From positions 1 through 64,000 of the forward strand of contig NZ_PRLK01000001.1 in NCBI RefSeq assembly GCF_004151455.1: a stretch of 64,000 nucleotides of DNA, in the 5' to 3' direction. Source of the DNA: Candidatus Nanogingivalis gingivitcus (lineage in GTDB: Bacteria; Patescibacteriota; Saccharimonadia; Saccharimonadales; Saccharimonadaceae). The position numbers were made by a program, and so were the translations under genes. Position 1 is the stretch's first letter. Every line of letters begins with the position of its first letter. Shown here one piece after another: positions 50,142 to 58,366 of this stretch. The notes under the pieces were generated by a model. The model was given only the letters and a program-made list of their open reading frames with translations. It had not been told where the DNA came from and made no database searches.

Positions 50142-50216
50142 GGTCTTATCGTCTAACGGTTAGGACATCAGGTTCTCATCCTGACAATCCGGGTTCGATT
50201 CCCGGTAAGATCACCA
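50142..50216 (+). tRNA. tRNA-Glu (anticodon CTC)
   Basis: Nearly identical to the tRNA-Glu at 49959, with three changes: anticodon T to C and a compensated stem pair (TCAGG/CCTGA). Encoded CCA. Confidence 0.97.
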
Positions 50217-50230
50217 AATTTGAATAAATT

Positions 50231-50254
50231 AAAAAGCCTTGTATGGGGCTTTTT
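50231..50254 (+). terminator. Terminator of tRNA-Glu(CTC)
   Basis: AAAAAGCC/GGCTTTTT arms followed by TATTCTTCTT; a copy of the element at 50048. Confidence 0.8.
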
Positions 50255-50297
50255 TATTCTTCTTGATATATAGGAAAAAGGTAGCTATTGCTACCTT

Positions 50298-51155
50298 TTA
50301 ATATTTGTAAGAAACGCCATTCTGCTCAATAGACATTAATTTACCAACAACAAATAATAATTCTGGTTTATCTTGTAAACAACCTTGCAAGGTTATGCGT
50401 GGGTGATCTACCCTAGAACTAAGTATAGATTGTAAATCGCTACTTAATTCTTGACCACTATTTTTTGTTACGGTTTTTATTTCGTCTATTTCAAATTTAA
50501 AAGTAATACCAGTTTCATATTCTTTCACTGTTATTTCATCACCTTTTTGCAAGACTAGTTTCGATAGATCGGTTGTCATTCCTCCTTCTTTAGAAGTTAA
50601 CAGTGGAGAAAACCACTCATTAGAATAATCAACGCCAATACCTCTACCTGTCCAAATATGGGAAACTACCACGTAGTTATCTCCCCCTAAAACTTGGTCA
50701 TATCGCCAAGTACAAGAATGATATAGACGGTCAAAATCACCTTCACCAAAATTACCATTAGGGCTTGTGCCTATTCCACGCACAATTTCACGGCTAAAAT
50801 TATTTAATTTTGGAATACTTAAAGTCCCAACTGGTTGCTCATTAGTGTTTAAGGTATCTTTACCGCCATAAGTTTCATCAGCATATAAAACCTGTTTACC
50901 GTCTCGATACTCAATTGATTGGCTAGCTTTTTCTCTTCTAGCCTTTAGAATATCAGCCAATTTAGATTTTTCATCATTAATAGGCTGTTTCTCTTCCTTA
51001 TGCACATCTTTTCCTGCAGGAACTAGAGTATTTACAACTTCTGCTGTTTTAGGCTGATTGTTACTTTTAATAAAATTATAACCACTAAAGGCTAAAATTA
51101 TTAACATTAAAACTACAAAACAGACCCTTAAACCTAATATTATTCTTTTTCGCAT
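50298..51155 (-). CDS. Sortase with unusual active-site surroundings
   Basis: A 285-residue sortase, expected to cleave LPxTG-like signals and join surface proteins to the wall. An N-terminal transmembrane helix (about 8-27) and a linker are followed by the beta-barrel. Catalytic His166 lies in VVVSHIWTGRG and Cys259 in ITLQGC (TLxTC in typical sortases). The Arg normally found before the last strand is not evident: the segment after the Cys reads LQDKPELLFVVGKL. The likely substrate in this window is the LPKTG protein at 18380, and perhaps the SPLTG-ending MucBP protein. Monocistronic. Confidence 0.85.
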   Translation of the reverse strand: MRKRIILGLRVCFVVLMLIILAFSGYNFIKSNNQPKTAEVVNTLVPAGKDVHKEEKQPINDEKSKLADILKARREKASQSIEYRDGKQVLYADETYGGKDTLNTNEQPVGTLSIPKLNNFSREIVRGIGTSPNGNFGEGDFDRLYHSCTWRYDQVLGGDNYVVVSHIWTGRGIGVDYSNEWFSPLLTSKEGGMTTDLSKLVLQKGDEITVKEYETGITFKFEIDEIKTVTKNSGQELSSDLQSILSSRVDHPRITLQGCLQDKPELLFVVGKLMSIEQNGVSYKY

Positions 51156-51286
51156 TTTAATAGCACCTCTTTCTAAAATTACTTTCCCTTTTAGTTTAGG
51201 GAACTTACTTTGTAAATTATAACATATTTATGCTAAAATGTCAAAGATAAACATATTCTTTTTATGATGCTTTTAAAAATAAATAT

Positions 51287-51315
51287 TTGATATTATGGTC
51301 ATCGTGTGCTATAAT
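51287..51315 (+). promoter_or_regulatory. tRNA-Pro promoter
   Basis: TTGATA (51287-51292), 17 bp, TATAAT (51310-51315). Confidence 0.7.
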
Positions 51316-51331
51316 CGTTTAGTAATCCTTT

Positions 51332-51408
51332 CGGGGTGTGGCGCAGTTGGCTAGCGCGCGCGGTTTGGGACCGTGAGGTCGAAGGTTCGAGTCCTTTCAC
51401 CCCGACCA
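51332..51408 (+). tRNA. tRNA-Pro (anticodon TGG)
   Basis: Acceptor CGGGGTG/CACCCCG with the C1-G72 pair typical of tRNA-Pro, anticodon loop TTTGGGA, T-loop TTCGAGT and encoded CCA. Confidence 0.96.
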
Positions 51409-51421
51409 ATTAGATAAAAAT

Positions 51422-51448
51422 AATACAGTACTTGTCTAGTACTGTATT
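51422..51448. terminator. Terminator between tRNA-Pro and gatD
   Basis: Eleven-bp arms AATACAGTACT/AGTACTGTATT with loop TGTCT, then TTATTTTTT. It can serve both convergent transcripts. Confidence 0.85.
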
Positions 51449-51459
51449 TTATTTTTTCC

Positions 51460-52197
51460 CTATCTTGGTCGGCTCTTAGCAATTTCTTTAGCTATTTTAG
51501 TAATTCTTTTTAGCTTCTGCTTTTCTTCTATATTTTCAAAAGTAACAGCAGGTAGTTCATGTTTTTTGTTCTCTAGAGCTTTTTCAATTAAGAATAAAGT
51601 TACGCGTGGATTTTTAGGTAAAATAGGGCCATGAAGGTAGGTACCGATAATGTTTTTATAAATAGCCCCCTCACTACTACCTGTCATATTATTTCCACAG
51701 CCATTTTTAACCTTACCAAAAGGCTTAACCTTTCCTGATAAATATGTTTGACCACTATGATTTTCGTAACCGACAACATCACCGAACCTATCATCTTTAA
51801 CAACGATATTACCTATTAACCGCTCATCACCTGCTACTGTTTTAACACCCTCTAGTATATTAAGGCCTTTAATTTTTTCGCCATTGCTTGTTTCAAAATA
51901 ATTGCCAAAAAGTTGGTACATACCACAAATCATTAGCATTGGCACGCCTTTTTTAGCAAGTTCTATTAATTTAGGAGCTATGGCCATTAAATCATCTTGT
52001 ATTTTATTTTGTGAAGAGTCTTGCCCTCCACCACCAATAACTATATCAGCATCCTCAGGGAATTTATCACCTATATCATAGTGAATAATCTGATATTTTA
52101 AGCCGTGTATTTTTAGCTGTTTTTCTAAAGCTAGAATATTACCGTAGTCCCCATATATATTCATGCTTTTCCAGTATAACCACACTATTTTTAACAT
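51460..52197 (-). CDS. gatD: Lipid II isoglutaminyl synthase, glutaminase subunit GatD
   Basis: Class I glutamine amidotransferase (CobB/CobQ-like, 245 residues) that feeds ammonia to MurT for amidation of D-Glu in lipid II. The nucleophile Cys is in MLMICGMYQLFG and the catalytic His in IIGTYLHGPIL; VIGGGGQDSSQN and VGYENHSGQTYL are further family blocks. Its start overlaps the murT stop by one base. MurT/GatD is known from Gram-positive bacteria including the Actinobacteria that host Saccharibacteria. Confidence 0.93.
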   Translation of the reverse strand: MLKIVWLYWKSMNIYGDYGNILALEKQLKIHGLKYQIIHYDIGDKFPEDADIVIGGGGQDSSQNKIQDDLMAIAPKLIELAKKGVPMLMICGMYQLFGNYFETSNGEKIKGLNILEGVKTVAGDERLIGNIVVKDDRFGDVVGYENHSGQTYLSGKVKPFGKVKNGCGNNMTGSSEGAIYKNIIGTYLHGPILPKNPRVTLFLIEKALENKKHELPAVTFENIEEKQKLKRITKIAKEIAKSRPR

Positions 52198-53468
52198 TAT
52201 AACACCCTCTCAACTTTAGTATTTTTAGATAGTTCTTTCCTAATTTCTAACATTGCCGTATAAGTTGCATAAATTTTTTTATTACCTTTAAGTTTAAGGA
52301 AATTATTTACAGATTCTGCAATATTTGTATTTACATCACTTTCCTGAAAATCAACATCGTCATGCATTAACCTAAGTGCCATATCATAAGCACGAATGCC
52401 AGTTATTGCGCCAACGGATTTTATTATACTAAAGTCAACATCCCATAGCCAGCTCATATCTCTACCGTCTGCATAGTTATCATTAATAGCTATCATAACT
52501 TTTTCATCTTCTTTATGGCTTAGTAAGTTAACCCTAAATCCAGCTGGATTTTTAACAAGCATAATCTCTACTTTATCTTTTCCAATTTCTAATGTTTCAC
52601 CACGGCCGAAAGCTGGTTTTATATCTTTAATGATGTTAGCTAACTTTTTATCCTTTATTTTAAGTTTTTCTTGCTCCATTACTGTATAGAACATACTTAA
52701 AGCTGCCGTAATATTTAACATATTATGCGCTCCATTTAAGCTAATAGTAAACTCTTGCACAGCACCATCTTTTAGCTCAATTTCAAAGGAGTTATCTGAA
52801 AAATTTAACAACTTAAAATCAACTTTATTTTTTGAATTACAAATATTTTTTCCACCATAAAGTTCATCATCATTAGGAAAGAATTGTGCTACTTCGCTAG
52901 CGTACCCAAAGCTAAAAGTACTAGGAAAATTCTTTTTGAATGGCTTTTTAGATAATAAATGATCACAACCATTTACAAGTACAGCTTTTTCTGTAGCATT
53001 ACCAACTTTTTGTAGTAGACTAGCCGTATAATCTATTTCTCCGAACCTATCTAGCTGATCTCTCATTACATTTAATAGAAGTGAATAGCTTGGGTTTACA
53101 TTTTCAATAAATTTTACGGCATGGGCTTCATCTAATTCTAAAATAGCAATATCTGAATTAATTTTGCCTTTCCAACTGGTTGATTCTATAGCTGAAGCAA
53201 TAATGCCCCTTACAAAATTAGAGCCTGTTTTATTTGTAAATACATTAAGCCCTTGCGACTGAAAAAGTTCAACTAACATCTTTGTAGTAGTAGTTTTTCC
53301 GTTGGTGCCAGTTACTACTATTATTCCATAAGGCAAATCAGACAAAACTTGATTTAAAAAATTTGGATTAATTTTTTCTATAACCAAACCTGGTAGGGCT
53401 GACCCTCCACCTTTAATTCTTGCAAGTGCTCTGATAATTTTTCCTAAAATAATTGATAAAATTTTCAT
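52197..53468 (-). CDS. murT: Lipid II isoglutaminyl synthase, Mur-ligase subunit MurT
   Basis: Mur-ligase-like ATPase (423 residues) that, with GatD, converts the D-Glu of the stem peptide to D-isoglutamine. It shows the P-loop VVTGTNGKTTTTKML, the Glu-Asp block ILELDEAHAVKF, VMRDQLDRFGEID and a C-terminal DUF1727 domain (NPAGFRVNL, INDNYADGRDMSWLWDVDF). The four-Cys zinc ribbon of many MurT proteins appears lost; only a Cys in KNICNSK remains in that region. Coupled with gatD downstream and 6 bp after tsaB. Confidence 0.92.
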   Translation of the reverse strand: MKILSIILGKIIRALARIKGGGSALPGLVIEKINPNFLNQVLSDLPYGIIVVTGTNGKTTTTKMLVELFQSQGLNVFTNKTGSNFVRGIIASAIESTSWKGKINSDIAILELDEAHAVKFIENVNPSYSLLLNVMRDQLDRFGEIDYTASLLQKVGNATEKAVLVNGCDHLLSKKPFKKNFPSTFSFGYASEVAQFFPNDDELYGGKNICNSKNKVDFKLLNFSDNSFEIELKDGAVQEFTISLNGAHNMLNITAALSMFYTVMEQEKLKIKDKKLANIIKDIKPAFGRGETLEIGKDKVEIMLVKNPAGFRVNLLSHKEDEKVMIAINDNYADGRDMSWLWDVDFSIIKSVGAITGIRAYDMALRLMHDDVDFQESDVNTNIAESVNNFLKLKGNKKIYATYTAMLEIRKELSKNTKVERVL

Positions 53469-53474
53469 ATTTCT

Positions 53475-53855
53475 TTATTTCCTTGGCTTTGTTATATTAG
53501 CTTCTTTTCCATATATTGGCATAACTAGTTTTTCATTTTGACCTTGTAAAAGTTTTTCTTTTGCACTGCTGTACCAATTCTCATATTCACCAGATACCGA
53601 AACTATAGGTATATTTAGACCATCTGCTAAAGAATTTGCTACAGTTATGCCTATTCTAAGTCCTGTGAAACTACCTGGACCAGAGAATACACAAATACCT
53701 GTTAAATTGTTTAAGTTATTACCATTCTCTTCTATAACTTCTTTAATAAAGGCGAGTATGCTTTTAGCCATATCTCTATTTAATTCTTTAGCATAGCGCT
53801 TATCATTAAAATATAATTCACATACTGGGCTAGATGTATTAATACCTAAAATCAT
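53475..53855 (-). CDS. tsaB: TsaB, short form
   Basis: Partner of TsaD and TsaE in t6A37 tRNA modification. The actin-like N-terminal domain is clear: LGINTSSPVCELYF and CVFSGPGSFTGLRIGITVANSLADGL. At 126 residues it is about half the usual 220-240, so the C-terminal subdomain is missing. The frame closes cleanly one base from tsaE and 6 bp from murT. The N-terminal part carries the TsaD contact, so it may still work. Confidence 0.85.
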   Translation of the reverse strand: MILGINTSSPVCELYFNDKRYAKELNRDMAKSILAFIKEVIEENGNNLNNLTGICVFSGPGSFTGLRIGITVANSLADGLNIPIVSVSGEYENWYSSAKEKLLQGQNEKLVMPIYGKEANITKPRK

Positions 53856-53856
53856 T

Positions 53857-54279
53857 TTAACAGCTCCACTCTACTTCCCTAATATTTTCGGATATTATTT
53901 TGATTTTAACTGTTATATATTTTTTAGGCAAAACTTCACGAACCGGTTCGCCCCATTCTATAACAGTAATATTATTAGGATCATCTATAACATCTTGCAT
54001 TTCTATAGCCATAATTCCAGCATCATTTAATCTATAAAAATCATAATGAACTAAATTATTTTTAGCTCCCTCATAAACTCTAGATATAGTAAAAGTAGGG
54101 CTTTGAATTTCATCAGTTATACCAAGGCTTTTAGCTAGCCCCTTAGTAAAAGTAGTTTTACCTGCCCCTACATCACCAATTAGCTCAATTACCTCTCCAC
54201 CCTTAAGGCTATTACCAAGTTCTTGGCCAAAAGATATCATATCTTCAGAGCTAGATATTGTTTTTATATTAACATTCAC
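53857..54279 (-). CDS. tsaE: TsaE, t6A-modification ATPase
   Basis: P-loop ATPase of 140 residues that works with TsaB and TsaD in t6A synthesis. Walker A is IGDVGAGKTTFTKGLAKSLG; SPTFTISRVYEG, HYDFYRL and VIEWGEP complete the family pattern. The start codon is GTG at 54279, 6 nt after a TAAAAT box with no Shine-Dalgarno sequence, an apparent leaderless GTG start. First gene of tsaE-tsaB-murT-gatD. Confidence 0.94.
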   Translation of the reverse strand: MNVNIKTISSSEDMISFGQELGNSLKGGEVIELIGDVGAGKTTFTKGLAKSLGITDEIQSPTFTISRVYEGAKNNLVHYDFYRLNDAGIMAIEMQDVIDDPNNITVIEWGEPVREVLPKKYITVKIKIISENIREVEWSC

Positions 54280-54285
54280 TCTTAT

Positions 54286-54314
54286 ATTTTATCACTTTTA
54301 CTTTTTTCTTCAAA
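54286..54314 (-). promoter_or_regulatory. tsaE operon promoter, leaderless GTG type
   Basis: Minus strand TTTGAA (54309-54314), 17 bp, TAAAAT (54286-54291), 6 nt before the GTG. Confidence 0.55.
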
Positions 54315-54324
54315 AAAAAGACTA

Positions 54325-55743
54325 TTACCCGAAATAATTCCTCTTATTCTTATATTCTAAAAATATAATCAGTAAAACAATAATTACATAATAACAAAGT
54401 AAAAATTGAAGGTTAATTTTAAATTTTGATTGTGCTATAGGAAAACTAGCAAATAAATTAATAATTGCTATTTGTAACTTTAGTATGGCATTACTAATAA
54501 CAGCAAAAATAGTAGCTAAAGTAGGGATAAAAAATAGTAGACCAACCATAAAAATAAAGAACATAGTTATTGGTAATAACGGTAAAATTACCATATTAGT
54601 AATAATAGATATAAACGAAAAAGTACCAAAATATAAGGCTATAATAGGTACTGTCATAATTTGTGCAGATAAAGTTTCAATAAAAAGCTGGAAAAATATA
54701 TTGGTTTTATATTTTTGGGGTGTCAAAAAATCATGTATCAATGGAGATAATATTAACACACCAAAAAAGGCAGCAAAAGACAATTGCCAGCTTAAGTCTA
54801 GCATATTATTAGGGTTAATAATTAAAGTTAAGCTAGCTACAAATAATAATAAACTATATGGTCGTGATAACCTGCCATAATACCATAAGAATAAACCTAA
54901 AGTAGAAACAAGCCCAGCCCTTAACATGCTAGCAGATAGCCCTATCATCAGCATAAAAAAGGTAGTACTGGCTAAAGAGATGAGTAATGCCATTCTGCGA
55001 TTTTTATTTTCAAAAATTCTTCTAACAAAAAGTACTAATATAGTTAAATTATACCCACTAGCTACCACAATATGGCTTAGGGAGGTCTTACGTAGATTCT
55101 CTTGTAAATCGGCAGAAATTTTCTTTTTCTCTCCTAAAAGATATCCTAATCCTAAACTACCTTCTTCACCATGAATATAATTTTGAATATTTTTACTAGC
55201 CCAATCCCTAAAATCTCTAGCTATATCTACCGACGGAATAATATTAATTATTTTAGCTTTTTTAACTATGCCGTCATAGGAACTAAAATTACTTTTAACT
55301 ATTTTTCCTTTTAATTCTATTTTGTCAGACCTTTTAATATTCTTATTTTTATCCGTTATTCTTACTAAAGCTATTGTTTTTATTTTACTACTTGCAACAT
55401 CCTCAGTAGATATCTTAATTTTAATCCCATTTTCATCTTCTTCTGGGTCGTCCATAACTACACCTTGAATATTTACAGAGCTACCAAATAGCTGACTTAG
55501 AACAGTTTTATCATAATTTACACTAGAATATCGCCAAAAACATAAGAATAAAGCTGAAAATATAATAGCCACCATAGATACTTGCTTAACATATATAGCT
55601 AAAATAAAAAGTAAAATTGCCAAAAATAACCAAGAAATATCCCTAAAACTACTTATTTTAACAAAATTTAATATAAAACAGAAAAATACGATAGCAATAC
55701 AAAAGGTTATAATTAATTTATACCCTCTTGTATTATTACTCAT
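54325..55743 (-). CDS. comEC: ComEC/Rec2-family channel protein without nuclease domain
   Basis: A 472-residue polytopic protein. The N-terminal part has several helices and an OB-like soluble segment (about 85-165; SVNIQGVVMDDPEEDE). The competence domain follows with LGLGYLLGEKKKI, SHIVVASGYNLTILVLF, SASMLRAGLVSTLG and NPNNMLDLSWQLSFAAFFG. It should carry single-stranded DNA across the membrane in natural uptake. It ends after the membrane domain; the C-terminal metallo-beta-lactamase-like nuclease domain of long ComEC proteins is absent. Start overlaps the MFS stop by one base. Confidence 0.88.
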   Translation of the reverse strand: MSNNTRGYKLIITFCIAIVFFCFILNFVKISSFRDISWLFLAILLFILAIYVKQVSMVAIIFSALFLCFWRYSSVNYDKTVLSQLFGSSVNIQGVVMDDPEEDENGIKIKISTEDVASSKIKTIALVRITDKNKNIKRSDKIELKGKIVKSNFSSYDGIVKKAKIINIIPSVDIARDFRDWASKNIQNYIHGEEGSLGLGYLLGEKKKISADLQENLRKTSLSHIVVASGYNLTILVLFVRRIFENKNRRMALLISLASTTFFMLMIGLSASMLRAGLVSTLGLFLWYYGRLSRPYSLLLFVASLTLIINPNNMLDLSWQLSFAAFFGVLILSPLIHDFLTPQKYKTNIFFQLFIETLSAQIMTVPIIALYFGTFSFISIITNMVILPLLPITMFFIFMVGLLFFIPTLATIFAVISNAILKLQIAIINLFASFPIAQSKFKINLQFLLCYYVIIVLLIIFLEYKNKRNYFG

Positions 55744-56975
55744 TACTCTTCCTTATAAATATTTTTAGTATCGTAAACCTTAAATTTAGCAAATAGAAGA
55801 ATTAGAATAAAAAATGAAGATATTGCAAAATAATGTCTAATACCCTCTTCGGCGTTAGCATTAAAAACTACCATAAACAATAGCAGTGAGGAGCATATTA
55901 TTGCCATTACCCCTGCAACTATCTCATGCATAACAATATAAGTTATTCTACAGCCCGACCTATCGGCCTCATCATAAATACCCTTATAAACTGACATATG
56001 TTGACCAGATAAAGCTAAATCATGCCCTGCGTGAGCCAATAAAGCCCCTAATGGTGTTTTAACTAGTAAACCTTTCGTTATCCATACTCCTGATTGAATT
56101 AAAGTATTTATTTTCATTAAACGGTTTCCGTTACCCTTATCTGTTACTTTAGCATAAAAAAAGGTGGCTAAAATAGCTGCTAAAGCACTAAAGGATTGTA
56201 TAATTCCAGATGCACCGTAAGAGTTGAAAGCTGAGAAAATAAACACACTAGCAAAAAATCCCCATATAAATAAATTTACAACTAAAACACCTTCATATGA
56301 TTGTGCTACGATATTTCTTCCATATAGACGCCAAGAGAAATTATGAAATTTGAGCTTTTGATTTGTTTTGATTGGCTCTTTGCTAATAACTAAAGGTATT
56401 GTTGCTAAAGCAAATATTATGGCTGAGATAATCATTACAATAGGGGCTCCAAATATCATAGCAGTTAAACCTCCTATTACAGGAGCTACAACTGTTGTTA
56501 TTTTATCAAATATATATGAAAGCCCTAACTGCTTACCACTAGTTTTAGTATTTTTTACTTTTGAAAAATCTACATTAACAGAAACATTATAGATACCTAC
56601 AGATAATGCTTGCATAGTAGCACCTAATATTATTGCAGGTACGCCAAAACTTTTAGCTAAAGACATTGAAAGTAACATAGGAACATATAATATGTTTGAT
56701 ATTATCATTCCATGCTTTGGGCCATATTTAGCAACTACAGCCCCACCAAGAATAACTGCTACTAATTTAACTATATAATAATAAAAAATATATAACGCCA
56801 AGAACCACACCGGATAGCCTAACTTATATATAAAAATTAAAGATATACTACTAGATAACTTAATCGCCATAGATCGCATAACTTTAGTAATATAAATAAT
56901 GCCAACTTCAGTAAAAGTAATATATCGCCAAAAATAGCGAGCCCTCTTGAATGAATTTAACATTTTTTTAATCAT
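55743..56975 (-). CDS. MFS-type transporter
   Basis: About 410 residues with 10-12 membrane helices and a central cytoplasmic loop (KEPIKTNQKLKFHNFSWR) between two six-helix halves, the layout of the major facilitator superfamily. The loop after helix 2 reads VAKYGPKHGMI, a degenerate MFS motif A. Substrate unknown. I use the ATG at 56975; a longer GTG start at 56996 overlaps a TAAAAT box. Cotranscribed with comEC. Confidence 0.7.
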   Translation of the reverse strand: MIKKMLNSFKRARYFWRYITFTEVGIIYITKVMRSMAIKLSSSISLIFIYKLGYPVWFLALYIFYYYIVKLVAVILGGAVVAKYGPKHGMIISNILYVPMLLSMSLAKSFGVPAIILGATMQALSVGIYNVSVNVDFSKVKNTKTSGKQLGLSYIFDKITTVVAPVIGGLTAMIFGAPIVMIISAIIFALATIPLVISKEPIKTNQKLKFHNFSWRLYGRNIVAQSYEGVLVVNLFIWGFFASVFIFSAFNSYGASGIIQSFSALAAILATFFYAKVTDKGNGNRLMKINTLIQSGVWITKGLLVKTPLGALLAHAGHDLALSGQHMSVYKGIYDEADRSGCRITYIVMHEIVAGVMAIICSSLLLFMVVFNANAEEGIRHYFAISSFFILILLFAKFKVYDTKNIYKEE

Positions 56976-57046
56976 AAGCTTAATCAATTTTAACACTTAA
57001 CCCTATTCAAAACAATCTCTATAACTAGTATGCCTACAAAATATGT

Positions 57047-57052
57047 TATAAT
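57047..57052 (+). promoter_or_regulatory. Extended -10 of the glycosyltransferase operon, leaderless type
   Basis: TATGTTATAAT; the box ends 6 nt before the ATG at 57059. Confidence 0.6.
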
Positions 57053-57058
57053 CAAAAT

Positions 57059-58366
57059 ATGAAAATAGCTATTGCATCCGACTTATTTTGGCCAATGATA
57101 AATGGTATATCAATTTTTAGTAAAAATCTTGCAGAGCAACTAACCTTAAGAGGTCATGAAGTTGTAGTTTTTGCCCCTAGCCAATCAGGTGATTTTCAAG
57201 TTGAAAAAACTGATGGCTATACGGTAGTTCGTTTAAGCTCGGTTAACTTCCCTTTTTACCCTAATCAAACAGAGCCTCTAGCTCCAGCTAAAAAACTTGC
57301 CGGCAGAATAACTATTCCTAGGGTTTACCTACATAACGGATATCGCCTTTCCCTTTTACCTTACCGTGAAATAAAAAGATATTGTAAATATAATGGTTTT
57401 AAGCCAGATGTTGTTCATGTTCAACTTCAGCTTATGATTGGGCAAGCTATGATTGATTTTGCACGTAAAAATCATATTCCTGTAGTAGTAACTAACCATG
57501 CTAGCCCTGAAAACCTATTCGATAACCTTCGCATGCTAGCTCCTCTATCACCAATAATAAATAAAACTGTCCTTTTATACACTAAGCGTTTTGCTCTTCA
57601 GGCAGATTATGCAACAATGCCGACTAGACAAGCTATAGACCGTCATTTTAAAAAACCTGAAAACGCGAAAATGCCAATTGAAGCAGTAAGTAATGGTATA
57701 GACTTACGCCTATTTACTCCTAAGAAAGTAGATTCTAGCTTCTTTGATAAATTCCATTTGCCTAAAGATAAGAAAATTATCATGAATATTGGCCGTGTTG
57801 ATGCAGAAAAGCATATATCAACTTTAATTCTAGCTTTTAAAGAGAACTTAAAAAATAATAAAGATTCAGTACTAGTTATTGTTGGTGACGGTACGGATAT
57901 GACTAACCTTCAGAATCTAACTTATCAGCTAGATATCTCTAATAAAGTTTACTTTATGGGCACACAAATTGGTGAAGATTTAATTAATTTTCACCGTATT
58001 GCTGATGTATTTGTTTCAGCTAGCCCTACGGAAACCCAAGGTATTGTATTTTTAGAAGCAGCCGCCTGTGGTAAACCAGTTATCGGCGTTGATGTAGGCG
58101 CTGTAAAAGAAATTTGCCAAGATGGCGTGAATGGATTCTTGTGTGAAACAGATAATGTGGATCAAATTGCTGAAAGTATAAATAAAATATTATCTAATAA
58201 AAAATTGGCTGACGAGTTCTCAAAAAATGGTTTAGAGATAATAAAACAGCATGACCTTAACTTCACAATTACTAAATTTGAAGAGATATACAAAAAAGTA
58301 GTAGATAAAAAATCTACTGAACCAAAAGATTGGCGTTCTAAGTTAATAAACCGATTTAAAAAATAA
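57059..58366 (+). CDS. GT4-family glycosyltransferase
   Basis: GT-B fold retaining glycosyltransferase (435 residues). The N-terminal domain has SDLFWPMINGISIFSKNLAEQL and PDVVHVQLQL; the nucleotide-sugar domain has NIGRVDAEKHISTLI, VGDGTDMTNL, and the EX7E block SPTETQGIVFLEAAACGKPVIG. It resembles enzymes adding sugars to diacylglycerol or phosphatidylinositol, so glycolipid synthesis is likely; the acceptor is not proved. Its TAA overlaps the ATG of the ABC-F gene. Confidence 0.88.
   Translation: MKIAIASDLFWPMINGISIFSKNLAEQLTLRGHEVVVFAPSQSGDFQVEKTDGYTVVRLSSVNFPFYPNQTEPLAPAKKLAGRITIPRVYLHNGYRLSLLPYREIKRYCKYNGFKPDVVHVQLQLMIGQAMIDFARKNHIPVVVTNHASPENLFDNLRMLAPLSPIINKTVLLYTKRFALQADYATMPTRQAIDRHFKKPENAKMPIEAVSNGIDLRLFTPKKVDSSFFDKFHLPKDKKIIMNIGRVDAEKHISTLILAFKENLKNNKDSVLVIVGDGTDMTNLQNLTYQLDISNKVYFMGTQIGEDLINFHRIADVFVSASPTETQGIVFLEAAACGKPVIGVDVGAVKEICQDGVNGFLCETDNVDQIAESINKILSNKKLADEFSKNGLEIIKQHDLNFTITKFEEIYKKVVDKKSTEPKDWRSKLINRFKK

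Noticed and set aside
54485..54880. Plus-strand frame of 131 codons inside comEC
   Set aside because: Low-complexity shadow of hydrophobic codons on the other strand, without start signals.
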